Of a stretch of 64,000 nucleotides of DNA, positions 1-11,353 are shown one piece after another. The stretch covers positions 8,866,001 through 8,930,000 of the forward strand of contig NZ_CP034550.1 of NCBI RefSeq assembly GCF_009498035.1, read 5' to 3'. The notes beneath the pieces were generated by a model. The model was not told the origin of the DNA and made no database searches. It was given only the letters and a program-made list of their open reading frames with translations. The position numbers and the translations under genes were made by a program. Source of the stretch: Saccharothrix syringae (GTDB lineage: Bacteria > Actinomycetota > Actinomycetes > Mycobacteriales > Pseudonocardiaceae). Each line of letters starts with the position of its first letter. Within the stretch, counting starts at the first letter, position 1.

Positions 1-632
1 TCCAGCACCGGGTGCTCCAGCGGCGGCACGCTGACCAGTTCCAGGTCGTGCTCCGCCGCCCGGTCGAGGGCCGCCACCACCCACGACTCGAAGTCGGCGT
101 TCGCCGCCGCGGCGGCCCGGCGCCACCGGTCCACCGCCTCGCTGGCCGCGCTGACCCGCGGCAGCACCGCCCGGTAGGACCGGGAGTTCGGGTCCCGGCT
201 CTCGCGCAGCGCCCGGCGCAGCGCGGTGCGCGACCAGCTCTCCCGCTCGGCGCGGTCCAGCCACCGGTCCTGCTCGGCGGGCGGCAGGGCCGCGACCTCC
301 GCGTGGTGCTGGAACGGCAGGCCGGGCCGGCGCCGGGACGGCTCGAACTTCCGCGCGATCCACGCGTAGTTGCGCAGCGTCTGGTAGTCCAGGCCGACCG
401 CCTCGACCGCCCGCCGGTACCGGTCGGTGTACTTGTCCTGCCCGAACACCAGCCAGTCGCCGAGGTACCACGCGGAGGAGCTGGCGATCCGCGAGATCCG
501 CTTGCCGGCCTGCTCCCACGACTCGAAGGTGACGTCACGCGGGAACGCGAGCCCCACCGGCGTGGTGAGGATCCGGTTCTCCACGGGACCGACGGGCCGT
601 CTGCGCTGCAGTGGTGCGTTCACATTGTTCAC
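1..632 (-). CDS. LmbU-family transcriptional regulator (3' end cut by window edge)
   Basis: About 210 residues are visible; the C-terminus lies beyond position 1. The N-terminal half has the hallmark LmbU-type segment: FESWEQAGKRIS, then SSAWYLGDWLVFGQDKY, then LDYQTLRNYAWIARKFE. LmbU is the lincomycin cluster activator, and relatives occur in many actinomycete antibiotic clusters, where they bind DNA through a helix-turn-helix. The start is the GTG at 632 behind a GGGGGG-AA ribosome site; a second in-frame GTG lies at 623. It is divergent from an ECF sigma gene with about 200 bp between them. Family assignment comes from motif recognition; the target genes are not visible here. Confidence 0.82.
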   Translation of the reverse strand, partial: MNNVNAPLQRRRPVGPVENRILTTPVGLAFPRDVTFESWEQAGKRISRIASSSAWYLGDWLVFGQDKYTDRYRRAVEAVGLDYQTLRNYAWIARKFEPSRRRPGLPFQHHAEVAALPPAEQDRWLDRAERESWSRTALRRALRESRDPNSRSYRAVLPRVSAASEAVDRWRRAAAAANADFESWVVAALDRAAEHDLELVSVPPLEHPVL

Positions 633-730
633 TGGTTCCCCCCATGTGTCCGCTTTCGGACTCCTGCCTACTCGGGGGCACTCACACACCAATCATCTTC
701 CGCTCACACCTCCGACGTGTGCGTGCACCT

Positions 731-756
731 GCCCGTGCAGGCGCCCGTGCACGGGC
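731..756. promoter_or_regulatory. Inverted repeat between lmbU-like and ECF sigma genes
   Basis: GCCCGTGCA at 731-739 is repeated inverted as TGCACGGGC at 748-756 with an 8-nt spacer. It lies in the divergent intergenic region (633-832), about 75 bp before the sigma gene. It could be an operator or a hairpin; no binding protein can be assigned from sequence. Confidence 0.4.
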
Positions 757-832
757 GGGCGTGAACCCGATCGGCCCCTCCGGCGGAGTACCGGTGACCG
801 CCCGCCACCGGGAGAAAGCCGGAAAGGGAACC

Positions 833-1411
833 ATGACACCAACCGACGCCGAGGTCATCGCGAGGTCCGGGCAGGAGCCGGGCGCGTTCGCGGTGCTCTT
901 CGACCGGCACGCCGCGCACGTCCGGCGCTACCTGGCCCGCAGGCTGGGCGACCAGGTCGCGGACGACCTGGTCGCCGAGACGTTCCTCGTCGCGTTCGAC
1001 AAGCGGGGCCGCTACGACCGGGACCGGCCGGACGCCCGGCCGTGGCTCTACGGCATCGCCACGAACCTGGTCGGGCAGCACCGCCGCGCGGAGGCGCGCC
1101 GCTTCCAGCACGCCGCCGCCACCCCGCCGGCCGCCGCCGAGCAGGACCACGCCGACCGGGTCGCCGCCGAGGTGACCGCGGGCGCGGTGCGGTCGGCGCT
1201 GGTCGGCGCGCTGGGCGGGCTGGCACCGGAGGACCGGGACGTGCTGCTGCTGGTCGCGTGGGAGCAGCTGAGCTACGAGGAGGTCGCGGCGGCGCTGGCC
1301 GTCCCGGTCGGCACGGTCCGCTCCCGGCTCCACCGGGCACGGCGCAAGGTCCGGCAGGCGCTGGGCGGGCAGAACCCCACCGAGGTCGAGGAGTTGCTGA
1401 GCAATGGATGA
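833..1411 (+). CDS. RNA polymerase sigma factor, ECF subfamily
   Basis: 192 residues, normal for an ECF sigma factor. Region 2 runs from about residue 18 to 85 (FAVLFDRHAAHVRRYLARR, LVAETFLVAFDK, WLYGIATNLV). Region 4 is the C-terminal helix-turn-helix (LAPEDRDVLLLVAWEQLS, then VPVGTVRSRLHRARRKVR). The ATG at 833 was chosen over longer in-frame starts because GGAAAGGG lies just upstream and homology to region 2 begins soon after. It overlaps the next gene by 8 bp, so the pair is translationally coupled. It would redirect RNA polymerase to a small regulon; the inducing signal is unknown. Confidence 0.88.
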   Translation: MTPTDAEVIARSGQEPGAFAVLFDRHAAHVRRYLARRLGDQVADDLVAETFLVAFDKRGRYDRDRPDARPWLYGIATNLVGQHRRAEARRFQHAAATPPAAAEQDHADRVAAEVTAGAVRSALVGALGGLAPEDRDVLLLVAWEQLSYEEVAAALAVPVGTVRSRLHRARRKVRQALGGQNPTEVEELLSNG

Positions 1412-2324
1412 TCTTCAACTGGTGCGCGGGCTGGGCGACGAGACGCCCCTGCCCGACGCGGCGGCGCTGGCGCCGGCGCGGGCGAAGTTCCTGGCCGGGG
1501 TCGCCGAGCGCACCGCGCCGCGACCGCGCCGGGCCCGGTTCGCCCTGGTCGGGGCGTCCGCGGTCGGCCTGGCCGCGGCCGCGGCGGCGGTGGTCGCCCT
1601 GGTGCCCGGGACGGAGCCTGCCGGCCCTGGTGGCGGTGGGGTGGCGGTGTCGAGCGCCGCGGAGGACCCGACCGGCGACCCGGTGCGGCTGCTCTCCCAC
1701 GCCGCGCGCGTGGCCCGCGCCGAACCGGCCGTCGAACCGAGGGCGGACCAGTTCGTCTACACGCGCAGCCGGAACCGGCAGGGCGAGCGGGAGATCTGGC
1801 TCTCGGTCGACGGCACCCACGACGGGCTGCTGCGGCAGCAGGGCGACCAGATCCCGTTCCCGGGGTGCCGCGACGGGCGGCGGGCCGTCTACAAGGGGCC
1901 GGAGCCGCTGCCCGGGGTGACCGAGCCGTGCGAGCCGAGCCCCGCGTACCGGCCGGACCTGCCGACCGACGTGGACGGCATGCTGGCCTACCTGGGTGCG
2001 AACGCCAGTGGTGAGCCGGGCAGCGTCAACTCGCGCGGCAAGGACGTGTTCGCGCTGATCAGCGAGCAGCTGCTGATGCCGGCGTCCCGGGCGGCGCTGT
2101 TCGAGGCGGCGGCGCGGACACCCGGGCTGAGCGTGGTGGGGGACGCGCGGGACGCCTCCGGGCGGCCCGGGGTCGGCATCACCTGGCCGACCCCGCCGGG
2201 GTCCGATCCGCGGGCGGAGCCGGTGGTGGTCGTGTTCGACCGGACCAGCTACGAGCTGCTGGGCACGAACTCCAGCGCGATCCTGGAGCAGTTCGTGGTG
2301 GACGCGGCGGGGCAGGGGCTCTGA
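1404..2324 (+). CDS. CU044_5270 family membrane protein, probable sigma partner
   Basis: 306 residues. A cytoplasmic N-terminus of about 50 residues is followed by one membrane segment (about 50-72, rich in Ala and Val) and an extracytoplasmic domain with LLSHAARVARAEPA and QFVYTRS motifs. This matches the actinobacterial CU044_5270 family, which is very often encoded directly behind an ECF sigma factor. The 8-bp overlap with the sigma gene suggests that it controls the sigma factor as an unconventional membrane anti-sigma. That role is inferred from position; the family has no established biochemical function, and no zinc-binding anti-sigma motif is seen. Confidence 0.8.
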   Translation: MDDLQLVRGLGDETPLPDAAALAPARAKFLAGVAERTAPRPRRARFALVGASAVGLAAAAAAVVALVPGTEPAGPGGGGVAVSSAAEDPTGDPVRLLSHAARVARAEPAVEPRADQFVYTRSRNRQGEREIWLSVDGTHDGLLRQQGDQIPFPGCRDGRRAVYKGPEPLPGVTEPCEPSPAYRPDLPTDVDGMLAYLGANASGEPGSVNSRGKDVFALISEQLLMPASRAALFEAAARTPGLSVVGDARDASGRPGVGITWPTPPGSDPRAEPVVVVFDRTSYELLGTNSSAILEQFVVDAAGQGL

Positions 2325-2330
2325 TCGGCG

Positions 2331-2359
2331 GGGTGGGACCGGCGGGCCCGGTCCCACCC
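2331..2359 (+). terminator. Hairpin terminator after sigma/CU044_5270 pair
   Basis: A perfect 12-bp stem (GGGTGGGACCGG at 2331-2342 with CCGGTCCCACCC at 2348-2359) and a 5-nt loop lie 6 bp after the stop codon. No T-tract follows, as is usual in high-GC actinomycetes. Confidence 0.7.
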
Positions 2360-2375
2360 GACTACGGTTTGCCGG

Positions 2376-2639
2376 GTGAACCCGCACGAGGACGACGAAG
2401 AGGACGACTTCGACCCCGAGGACGAGGACGACTTCGACGAAGAGGACGACGAGGACGACGACCTGTTCGGCGTGACGTCGGACGCCCGCACGATCTGCCA
2501 CCTGTGCGGCGGGGCCGGTTTCATCGCCAACCCGACCGCGGCGGTCATCGGCGGCGTGCCGCGCACGGTGGACAACGGCCGGGAGTGCCCGCACTGCAAC
2601 GGCGCGCGCAAGTTCCCGGGCCTGGTGCCGCCGCTCTAG
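2376..2639 (+). CDS. Small acidic protein with paired CxxC zinc-ribbon motifs
   Basis: 87 residues from a GTG start. Residues 3-30 are almost only Asp and Glu with a few Phe. The C-terminal half carries CHLCGGAGF and CPHCNGARKF, spaced about 30 residues apart, which resembles the Cys-rich zinc finger of DnaJ (CxxCxGxG). It probably binds one zinc ion. It stands alone between a terminator and the convergent MFS gene. No function is recognised. Codon use is typical of the genome and both strong features are inside the frame, so it is likely a real gene. Confidence 0.72.
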   Translation: MNPHEDDEEDDFDPEDEDDFDEEDDEDDDLFGVTSDARTICHLCGGAGFIANPTAAVIGGVPRTVDNGRECPHCNGARKFPGLVPPL

Positions 2640-2714
2640 CGGTTCGGACGGGGCTCTGACGGCCGGGGACGCCGCCACGCGCGAAGCCGCCGGCCTGGAC
2701 GCCGGGCCGCCCCG

Positions 2715-3947
2715 TCACACCCCCACCACACCCCCCGCCGCCAGGCGCCGCGCCTCCTCCCGCTCCGCCTCGGAGAACGCCCTCGGCGACAGCCCCACCA
2801 GGGCGACGACCAGCGCGCCGAGCTGGACCAGCGCGGCAGCCACCCACACCTCCCGCAGCCCGAACCCCGCCGCCACCAGCCCACCGGCCAGCGCGCCCAG
2901 CGGCGTCAGCCCCCACGCCAGCGCCCGGTGGCTGGTCAGCACCCGCCCCAGCAGCCCGGCCGGGGTGAAGCGCTGGCGGCTGGACTGCGAGCACACGTTC
3001 CACACCATCACCACCGCCGACTCCGCGAACGCCACCGCGGCGACCGCCCACGGCCACGGCGGCAGCACGGCCATCAGCGCCGCGCCCACCACCATGCCGA
3101 CCTGCGCCCACCGCATCGCCCACGCGTACCCCAGCCGCGCGACCACCCGGCCCGTCACGAACGACGACGCGACCCACCCGGCCGCCATGGACGCCAGCAG
3201 CACGCCGTACCCGACCGGGCCCAGGTGCAGCACGTCCTGCGCGTACAGCACGAGCATCGCGTTCATCGCGCTGGCCGCGAACGACCCGAGCGCCACCGCC
3301 AGCGTGATCGACCGCAGCAGCCGCGTGCGCACCAGGTACCGCAGGCCCTCGCCGATGTCGCGCAGCGGGTGCCGGTCCGACGGCGGCACCGGCGCCGACC
3401 GCAGGCCCCTGACCAGCACGAGCGCCACCAGCGCGGCCACCACGGCCACCCACGCGGGCGCGCCGAGCCCGACGCCGACCAGCAGGCCCATCACCGGCGG
3501 CACGCCGAACTGCACGACACCCCGGTCGAGGACGATCATCCTGGTGTTCGCGGCGGGCAGCCGGTCCGGCGGCACCACCTCGGGCACCAGCGCGCCGGAC
3601 GCGCCGTCGCCGAGCACCTGCGCCGAGGTCACCACGAACGCCACGGCCAGCAGCAGCGGCAGGCCCAGCCCGTCGACCAGGCCCGCGACCCCGACCACCA
3701 GCGCCGCGCACAGCTGCACCAGGTAGGCCGCGGCCAGCACCGCGCTGCGCCGCACCCGGTCGATCAGCACCCCCGCGAACAGCGAGAACAGCAGCCACGG
3801 CGCCTGGCCGACCACGTTGACCAGCGACACCTGCCGCGGGTCGTCGGTGATCGTGGTCGCCAACCACGGCAGCAGCGTCACCATCAAACCCTCGGCCACC
3901 GACCCGGACACCGCGACGGCCTGGAGCCGCACCCACCCCCTGGACAT
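2715..3947 (-). CDS. Major facilitator superfamily transporter
   Basis: 410 residues with about 12 hydrophobic segments and the cytoplasmic loop FAGVLIDRVRRSAVL between helices 2 and 3, typical of MFS proteins of the enterobactin-exporter/MFS_3 type. Such proteins in actinomycetes usually export small hydrophobic compounds or drugs; the substrate cannot be read from sequence. The ATG at 3947 has GGCAGGG about 8 nt upstream; a GTG at 3956 is an alternative. It is divergent from the 3-methyladenine glycosylase-like gene, and its stop lies 75 bp from that of the zinc-ribbon protein. Confidence 0.85.
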   Translation of the reverse strand: MSRGWVRLQAVAVSGSVAEGLMVTLLPWLATTITDDPRQVSLVNVVGQAPWLLFSLFAGVLIDRVRRSAVLAAAYLVQLCAALVVGVAGLVDGLGLPLLLAVAFVVTSAQVLGDGASGALVPEVVPPDRLPAANTRMIVLDRGVVQFGVPPVMGLLVGVGLGAPAWVAVVAALVALVLVRGLRSAPVPPSDRHPLRDIGEGLRYLVRTRLLRSITLAVALGSFAASAMNAMLVLYAQDVLHLGPVGYGVLLASMAAGWVASSFVTGRVVARLGYAWAMRWAQVGMVVGAALMAVLPPWPWAVAAVAFAESAVVMVWNVCSQSSRQRFTPAGLLGRVLTSHRALAWGLTPLGALAGGLVAAGFGLREVWVAAALVQLGALVVALVGLSPRAFSEAEREEARRLAAGGVVGV

Positions 3948-4025
3948 GACCGACACCCTGCCAAGCGCGACCGCCCGCCGGCGACCTTTTAGCGTGGGGT
4001 GAACCCCGGCCAGTACCCTGGTGAC

Positions 4026-4910
4026 GTGGGGGAAGTCCTGTCCGAGGCCGAGTGGACCGCGCGCCGCGACGCGCACGCGGCCCGCGTGCGGCGGTGGACC
4101 GGCCCGCACCACGAGCGCCGCGCCGCCGGCCGCAAGCACCCGGTGCTCGACTTCCTGTTCTCCTACTACTCCCACCGCCCCTCGCGGCTGGAGCGCTGGC
4201 ACCCGGGCCCCGGCGTGGTGCTCGAAGGCGACGCGGCACGTGCCTACCTGCGGTGGCCGCTCTACCGGGAGACCGGTGACGGGGTGACCCTGGACGTGGC
4301 GGCGTTCGCGCGGGAGCGGGCGAGCACGATCGGGTTCGCCCGGCGGCTGCTCACCGCCACCGCGTCCCGCGCGCCCCGGCTGGGCTGCTTCGGCCTGCAC
4401 GAGTGGGCGATGGTCTACCGGCAGCGACCCGACGAGGTGCGGCACAACGCGTGGCCGCTGCGGCTGGGCAGCTCCGGCACGGACGCGGTGGTCGAGTCGC
4501 AGCGGGTGCAGTGCGGGCACTTCGACGCGTTCCGGTTCTTCACGCCCGAGGCGCGGCCGCGCAACACCCTCCAGCCGACCCGCGAGACCCAGGTGGAGCT
4601 GGAGCAGCCGGGCTGCCTGCACGCCAACATGGACCTGTTCAAGTGGTCCTACAAGCTGGACCCGGCGACCCCGTCCGAGCTGGTCGCGGACTGCTTCGAG
4701 CTGGCCGTGCGAATCCGCGAGCTGGACATGCGGGCCAGCCCGTACGACCTGTCCGCGCTGGGCTACCGGCCGGTGCGGGTCGAGACGGCCGAGGGCCGGG
4801 CCGAGTACGCGCGGGAGCAGGCCGCGTTCGCCGAGGCCGCCGCACCGCTGAGGGCCGGGCTGATCGGGCTGACCGAGGTGCTGTCGCGCGAACCCGTGGC
4901 CGGCGGGTGA
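4026..4910 (+). CDS. Putative 3-methyladenine DNA glycosylase family protein
   Basis: About 294 residues. The N-terminal EAEWTARRDAHAARVRRWT and HPVLDFLFSYYSHRPSRLER blocks match a well conserved actinobacterial family annotated as 3-methyladenine DNA glycosylase. That name comes from database annotation; no classical AlkA helix-hairpin-helix motif or catalytic Asp is obvious, so the enzymatic claim is uncertain. The GTG at 4026 was chosen because homology starts right there and TACCCT, a possible -10 box, lies just upstream, consistent with a leaderless mRNA. An in-frame GTG at 3999 would add nine residues. Confidence 0.72.
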   Translation: MGEVLSEAEWTARRDAHAARVRRWTGPHHERRAAGRKHPVLDFLFSYYSHRPSRLERWHPGPGVVLEGDAARAYLRWPLYRETGDGVTLDVAAFARERASTIGFARRLLTATASRAPRLGCFGLHEWAMVYRQRPDEVRHNAWPLRLGSSGTDAVVESQRVQCGHFDAFRFFTPEARPRNTLQPTRETQVELEQPGCLHANMDLFKWSYKLDPATPSELVADCFELAVRIRELDMRASPYDLSALGYRPVRVETAEGRAEYAREQAAFAEAAAPLRAGLIGLTEVLSREPVAGG

Positions 4911-5002
4911 CCACCCGTCACTTCACCGGATCCCCAAGCGCCACCTGTTAGCGTGGCCGCGGTCGGGATTCGCGCTCGTGGTCGACGCTGAGAGGGAAGA
5001 CG

Positions 5003-6781
5003 ATGTCTCGACACCGCGCGCTGCGGACGAAGGTGCGGCGCGGTATCGCCAAGTGGCCGGTCGCCATCGTCGGCCTGGTGGCCCTGGTGGTCCTCGGGTG
5101 GCTCGGCTGGACCTGGATCGGCGGCGTCGCCGAGCGCCGCGCCGCGGCCGAGGCCGGCGCGTGCGACGAGGGCGAGGCCGCCCTGCGGGTGTCCGCGGCG
5201 CCCAGCGTGGCCGAGGCGGTCAAGCAGGTCGCCGAGGAGTGGAGCAGGCAGCGGCCCGTCGTCTACGACCACTGCATCCGCGTCGAGGTGCAGTCGATCG
5301 ACTCCGAGGTCGTGCTGGCCGGCCTCACCCAGGGCTGGGACGAGGAGAAGCTGGGCGCCCGCCCGCACGCGTGGGTCACCGACTCGACGCTGTGGGCGAA
5401 CCGGCTCGGCGCGCAGGACGCGAGCCTGCTGGGCGCGGCACCCGAGTCCATCGCCTCCAGCCCCGTGCTGCTCGCCCTGCACCAGGACGCGGCGCAGGCG
5501 CTCCAGGCCGGTGACGGGTTCCGCTGGACCGACCTGCCGGACCTGACCGGCGCGGCCGACGGCTGGGGCCGGTTCGGCAAGCCCGAGTGGGGGCCGTTCC
5601 GGGTGGCCATGCCGGACCCGGCGACCAACGCCGCCACCGCGATGGCCGTGCAGTCCGCGCTGGCCGGGGCGAGCCCGGAGGGCAAGGGCCCGGTGACCAC
5701 CGCGATGCTGGCGCTGGACCCGGTGAAGACCACGCTGGGCAAGCTGACCGCGGGCAAGCCGGCGCAGGCGCCCGCGGGCACGTGGGAGGCGCTGAACCTG
5801 CTGGCGGACACCACCGGCGTGGGCGAGGCCGGGTTCAGCGCGGTGCCCGTGTTCGAGGTCGACCTGTACCGGCACAACACCGGCAAGGACGGCGGCGCGG
5901 CGCCGCTGAACCCCCTGTACGGGGTGGCGGCGGGCGGGCCGACGCCGGTCGCGGACTTCCCGTTCGTGCCGCTGGCCGGTGACTGGGTCGGCGAGGCGCA
6001 GGTGCGGGCCGCGCAGGCGTTCCGGCAGTTCCTCAAGGAGGACCCGCAGCAGGCCATCCTGGCCCGCGCCGGGCTGCGGGTGGGCTCCACCACCGAGCGG
6101 CCCAAGCCGTCGCCGGGCGTGCGGTGGGCGGCGATCACCGACGAGCTGGCGCCCGCCGACGCCAACACCACCCAGCAGATCTCGGCCGCGTGGGCGGCCG
6201 CGGGCGACGGCCAGGTGGTGACCGTGCTGGTGGACACGTCCAAGTCGATGGAGGAACCCGGCGGCGACGGGCGCAGCCGGGTGGAGTGGGTCCGGCGGGC
6301 GCTGGCCGGGCAGGTCGAGCGGTCGGTGTCGGGTTCGCTGGGGCTGTGGGAGTTCTCCCGGCAGCTCGACGGCGACAAGCCGTACCGGCAGCTCGTGCCG
6401 ACCGGGCCGGTGGCCGGTCAGCGGCAGGCGCTGCTCGACGGCGTGGCCCGGCTGGAGCCGCGGAGCGCCACGCAGCTCTACACCAGCGTGCTGGCGCTCT
6501 ACGAGCACGCGCTGGCCAACTACCAGGACGGCAAGCGCAACCGGATCGTGGTGCTGACCGACGGCGCGAACGACGGCGGGCTGACGTTCGGCGAGCTGAC
6601 GTCGCGGCTGGCGGAGGTCAGGCAGCCGGGCAAGGACGTCCCGATCAGCGTCATCGCCATCGGCCCGGACCCCGAGCGCGAACCGCTGGCCGAGCTGACC
6701 CGCGCCACGGGCGGCACCCTGTCGTTCGTCGAGGACGGCCGCGGCATCGACCCCGCCCTGGCCCAACTCCTGTCCGCCTGA
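5003..6781 (+). CDS. Membrane-anchored solute-binding/VWA domain fusion protein
   Basis: 592 residues. One uncleaved membrane segment (about 18-40) anchors the protein outside the cell. Residues about 52-370 form a type-2 extracellular solute-binding fold (LRVSAAPSVAEAVKQVAEEW and following). Residues about 405-590 form a von Willebrand A domain with an intact MIDAS motif (LVDTSKSM) and VVLTDGAND. Binding-protein/VWA fusions are common in actinobacteria; the ligand is unknown and no ABC permease is adjacent. The ATG is preceded by GAGAGGGAAG. The gene appears monocistronic, and an inverted-repeat region follows it. Confidence 0.82.
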   Translation: MSRHRALRTKVRRGIAKWPVAIVGLVALVVLGWLGWTWIGGVAERRAAAEAGACDEGEAALRVSAAPSVAEAVKQVAEEWSRQRPVVYDHCIRVEVQSIDSEVVLAGLTQGWDEEKLGARPHAWVTDSTLWANRLGAQDASLLGAAPESIASSPVLLALHQDAAQALQAGDGFRWTDLPDLTGAADGWGRFGKPEWGPFRVAMPDPATNAATAMAVQSALAGASPEGKGPVTTAMLALDPVKTTLGKLTAGKPAQAPAGTWEALNLLADTTGVGEAGFSAVPVFEVDLYRHNTGKDGGAAPLNPLYGVAAGGPTPVADFPFVPLAGDWVGEAQVRAAQAFRQFLKEDPQQAILARAGLRVGSTTERPKPSPGVRWAAITDELAPADANTTQQISAAWAAAGDGQVVTVLVDTSKSMEEPGGDGRSRVEWVRRALAGQVERSVSGSLGLWEFSRQLDGDKPYRQLVPTGPVAGQRQALLDGVARLEPRSATQLYTSVLALYEHALANYQDGKRNRIVVLTDGANDGGLTFGELTSRLAEVRQPGKDVPISVIAIGPDPEREPLAELTRATGGTLSFVEDGRGIDPALAQLLSA

Positions 6782-6809
6782 CCCCTCCGAACGCGGAACT
6801 CACCGGCCC

Positions 6810-6954
6810 CGAACGTTCGACACGCGCGCCCCGGACGTTCGACACGCGCGAGTCGAACCTCCGCGACCGTCGTGTCGAACGTTCGCGACCCCCGAGTTCT
6901 ACGTTCGCGGGTGTCCGAGTGGAGGGCACGCGGTGTCGGAGTGGAGGACACGCG
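6810..6954. repeat. Complex repeat region: 15-bp inverted arms and 22-bp tandem unit
   Basis: CGAACGTTCGACACG (6810-6824) recurs in near-identical form at 6833-6847 and as a perfect inverted copy at 6871-6885. Next, a 22-bp unit starting GTGTC-C/G-GAGTGGAGG occurs twice in tandem (6911-6932, 6933-6954) and ends next to the stop codon of the WYL regulator gene. The last part resembles 29052-29074. It lies between convergent genes and may act as a terminator or be a dispersed element. Confidence 0.6.
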
Positions 6955-6959
6955 CGGGG

Positions 6960-7919
6960 TCAGGGGGTGTAGACGGCGAGGGTGGCGCGGAGGGTGTCGA
7001 TCACGCGGGCGCGCAGGTCGGCGGGGGCCACGACCTCGACGTCCGGGCCCAGGCGCGCCAGGTCGACCAGGGCGTGGTCGGGCGACTCGACGGGGATCTC
7101 GACGGTGGTCCAGGCGCCTTCGGGGGTGACGCCCTCCAGGGCGCGGGAGGCGACCAGGCCCAGCAGGACGCGGGCGCGGCCCAGGCCCTCGGGGGTCAGC
7201 CGCACGGTCACGCGCATCGGGTACATGTGCCGCTCGAAACGCGCCGACCAGCCCGCCCAGAAGTCGGCCAGGTCGAAGTCGGGCGGCCGCTCGAACCCCT
7301 CGTCCAGCACGGTCGCCTCCAGCACGCGCGAGACGCGGTACGTGCGCAGGTCGTCGGTGCGCGCCACCAGGTACCAGAGGCCCGCCTTGAGCACCAGGCC
7401 CAGCGGCTCGGCGGTCCGCGACACCTCGACGTCGCTCCACCGCCGGTACCGCACCCGCACCCGCCGCTGCCGCCACACCGCGTCCGCGACCACCGCCAGG
7501 TGCGGCACGTCCTCGGCGCCCCGGAACCAGCCGGGCGCGTCCAGGTGGAACCGCTCGCGCACCCGCCCGGCCCGCGACCGCAGCTCCGGCGGCAGCGCGG
7601 CCAGCACCTTCAGCTGGGTCGCCGCCACCACCGCGCCCAGCCCCAGCTCGGCGGCCGGGCCGGGCAGGCCGGCCAGGAACAGCGAGTCGGCCTCCTCCGC
7701 GCTCAGCCCGGTCAGCCGCGTCCGGTAGCCGTCCACCAGCCGGTAGCCGCCCGCCGGGCCGCGGTCGGCGTACACCGGCACGCCGGAGGCACCCAGCGCC
7801 TCCACGTCCCGGTAGACGGTGCGGACCGACACCTCCAGCTCGTCGGCGAGCTGCCGGGCCGTCATCCGCCCGCGCGACTGCAACAGCAGCAACAACGACA
7901 ACAACCGGCTGGCGCGCAC
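6960..7919 (-). CDS. WYL-domain transcriptional regulator (YafY type)
   Basis: 319 residues. The N-terminal DeoR-like winged helix (LLSLLLLLQSRGRMTARQLA, VSVRTVYRDVEAL) is followed by a WYL domain (about 140-220; the signature reads LWYLVARTDDLRTYRVSRV) and a WCX extension. WYL proteins sense nucleic acid or small ligands and mostly repress neighbouring genes. It starts at GTG 7919, 54 bp from the divergent DUF3224 gene. The space between them holds a perfect inverted repeat, so auto-regulation and control of the neighbour are likely. Confidence 0.9.
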   Translation of the reverse strand: MRASRLLSLLLLLQSRGRMTARQLADELEVSVRTVYRDVEALGASGVPVYADRGPAGGYRLVDGYRTRLTGLSAEEADSLFLAGLPGPAAELGLGAVVAATQLKVLAALPPELRSRAGRVRERFHLDAPGWFRGAEDVPHLAVVADAVWRQRRVRVRYRRWSDVEVSRTAEPLGLVLKAGLWYLVARTDDLRTYRVSRVLEATVLDEGFERPPDFDLADFWAGWSARFERHMYPMRVTVRLTPEGLGRARVLLGLVASRALEGVTPEGAWTTVEIPVESPDHALVDLARLGPDVEVVAPADLRARVIDTLRATLAVYTP

Positions 7920-7933
7920 CGCCCCAGTTCTAC

Positions 7934-7950
7934 CTGACAGGAACTGTCAG
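7934..7950. promoter_or_regulatory. Candidate operator of the WYL regulator
   Basis: CTGACAG-GAA-CTGTCAG is a perfect 7-bp inverted repeat with a 3-bp centre, placed 15 bp before the WYL regulator start and 23 bp before the DUF3224 start. Position and symmetry suggest that one site controls both divergent genes. The assignment to the WYL protein is inference. Confidence 0.6.
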
Positions 7951-7973
7951 CCACAGGGGGCAGCCTGAACCGC

Positions 7974-8375
7974 ATGACGACGCACGCGACCGCCGCGGTC
8001 GAGATGAAGAGCTGGACCGAGCACACCTGGGACGGCCGACCGCACGAAGAGGTCACCGGCCCGAAGCAGACGACCGGCACCATGACCACGACCTACACCG
8101 GGGACCTGGAGGGCACGGGCGAGCTGCGGTTCCTGATGGCCTACCCGGACGACGAGTCCTGCGACTCGGTCGGGCACGAGGTGGTCACCGGCGTGCTGGC
8201 CGGCCGCGAGGGCACGCTGGTCCTCCGGCACGTCGGCGACTACCGCGACGGGGTGGCCCGCGCCGAGGTCACCGTGGTCTCGGCGGGCGGGGGGTTGAGC
8301 GGGCTGCGCGGGACCGGCCGGATCACCTGGCGGCACGGCGAACCGGGGCGGTTCGAGCTCGACCACGCGTTCTGA
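7974..8375 (+). CDS. DUF3224 domain-containing protein
   Basis: 133 residues covering the full DUF3224 domain, a small lipocalin/AOC-like beta-barrel fold found mainly in actinobacteria. Seen in the sequence: the N-terminal KSWTEHTWDG segment, the GTGELRFLMAYP strand and VLRHVGDYRDG. No signal peptide is present, so it is probably cytoplasmic. No reaction is established for the family. It is divergent from the WYL regulator and shares with it a palindromic candidate operator, so it is probably the regulator's main target. Confidence 0.85.
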   Translation: MTTHATAAVEMKSWTEHTWDGRPHEEVTGPKQTTGTMTTTYTGDLEGTGELRFLMAYPDDESCDSVGHEVVTGVLAGREGTLVLRHVGDYRDGVARAEVTVVSAGGGLSGLRGTGRITWRHGEPGRFELDHAF

Positions 8376-8377
8376 GC

Positions 8378-8411
8378 CGGTGGGGGAGCGGGTCCGGCCG
8401 CTCCCCCACCG
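8378..8411. terminator. Bidirectional terminator between DUF3224 and gcvP
   Basis: A perfect 14-bp stem (CGGTGGGGGAGCGG at 8378-8391 with its complement at 8398-8411) and a 6-nt loop lie between the convergent stop codons. Confidence 0.8.
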
Positions 8412-8426
8412 ATCCGACAGCCGGGC

Positions 8427-11315
<2,889 letters not shown>

Positions 11316-11353
11316 AAAGGCGCCTCCTGGGCTACGGGCACACTTCTGCCGTT

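Noticed and set aside
2928..3992. Plus-strand frame opposite the MFS gene
   Set aside because: It is a His/Arg/Gln-rich shadow frame; the minus-strand MFS protein has clear membrane segments and family motifs.
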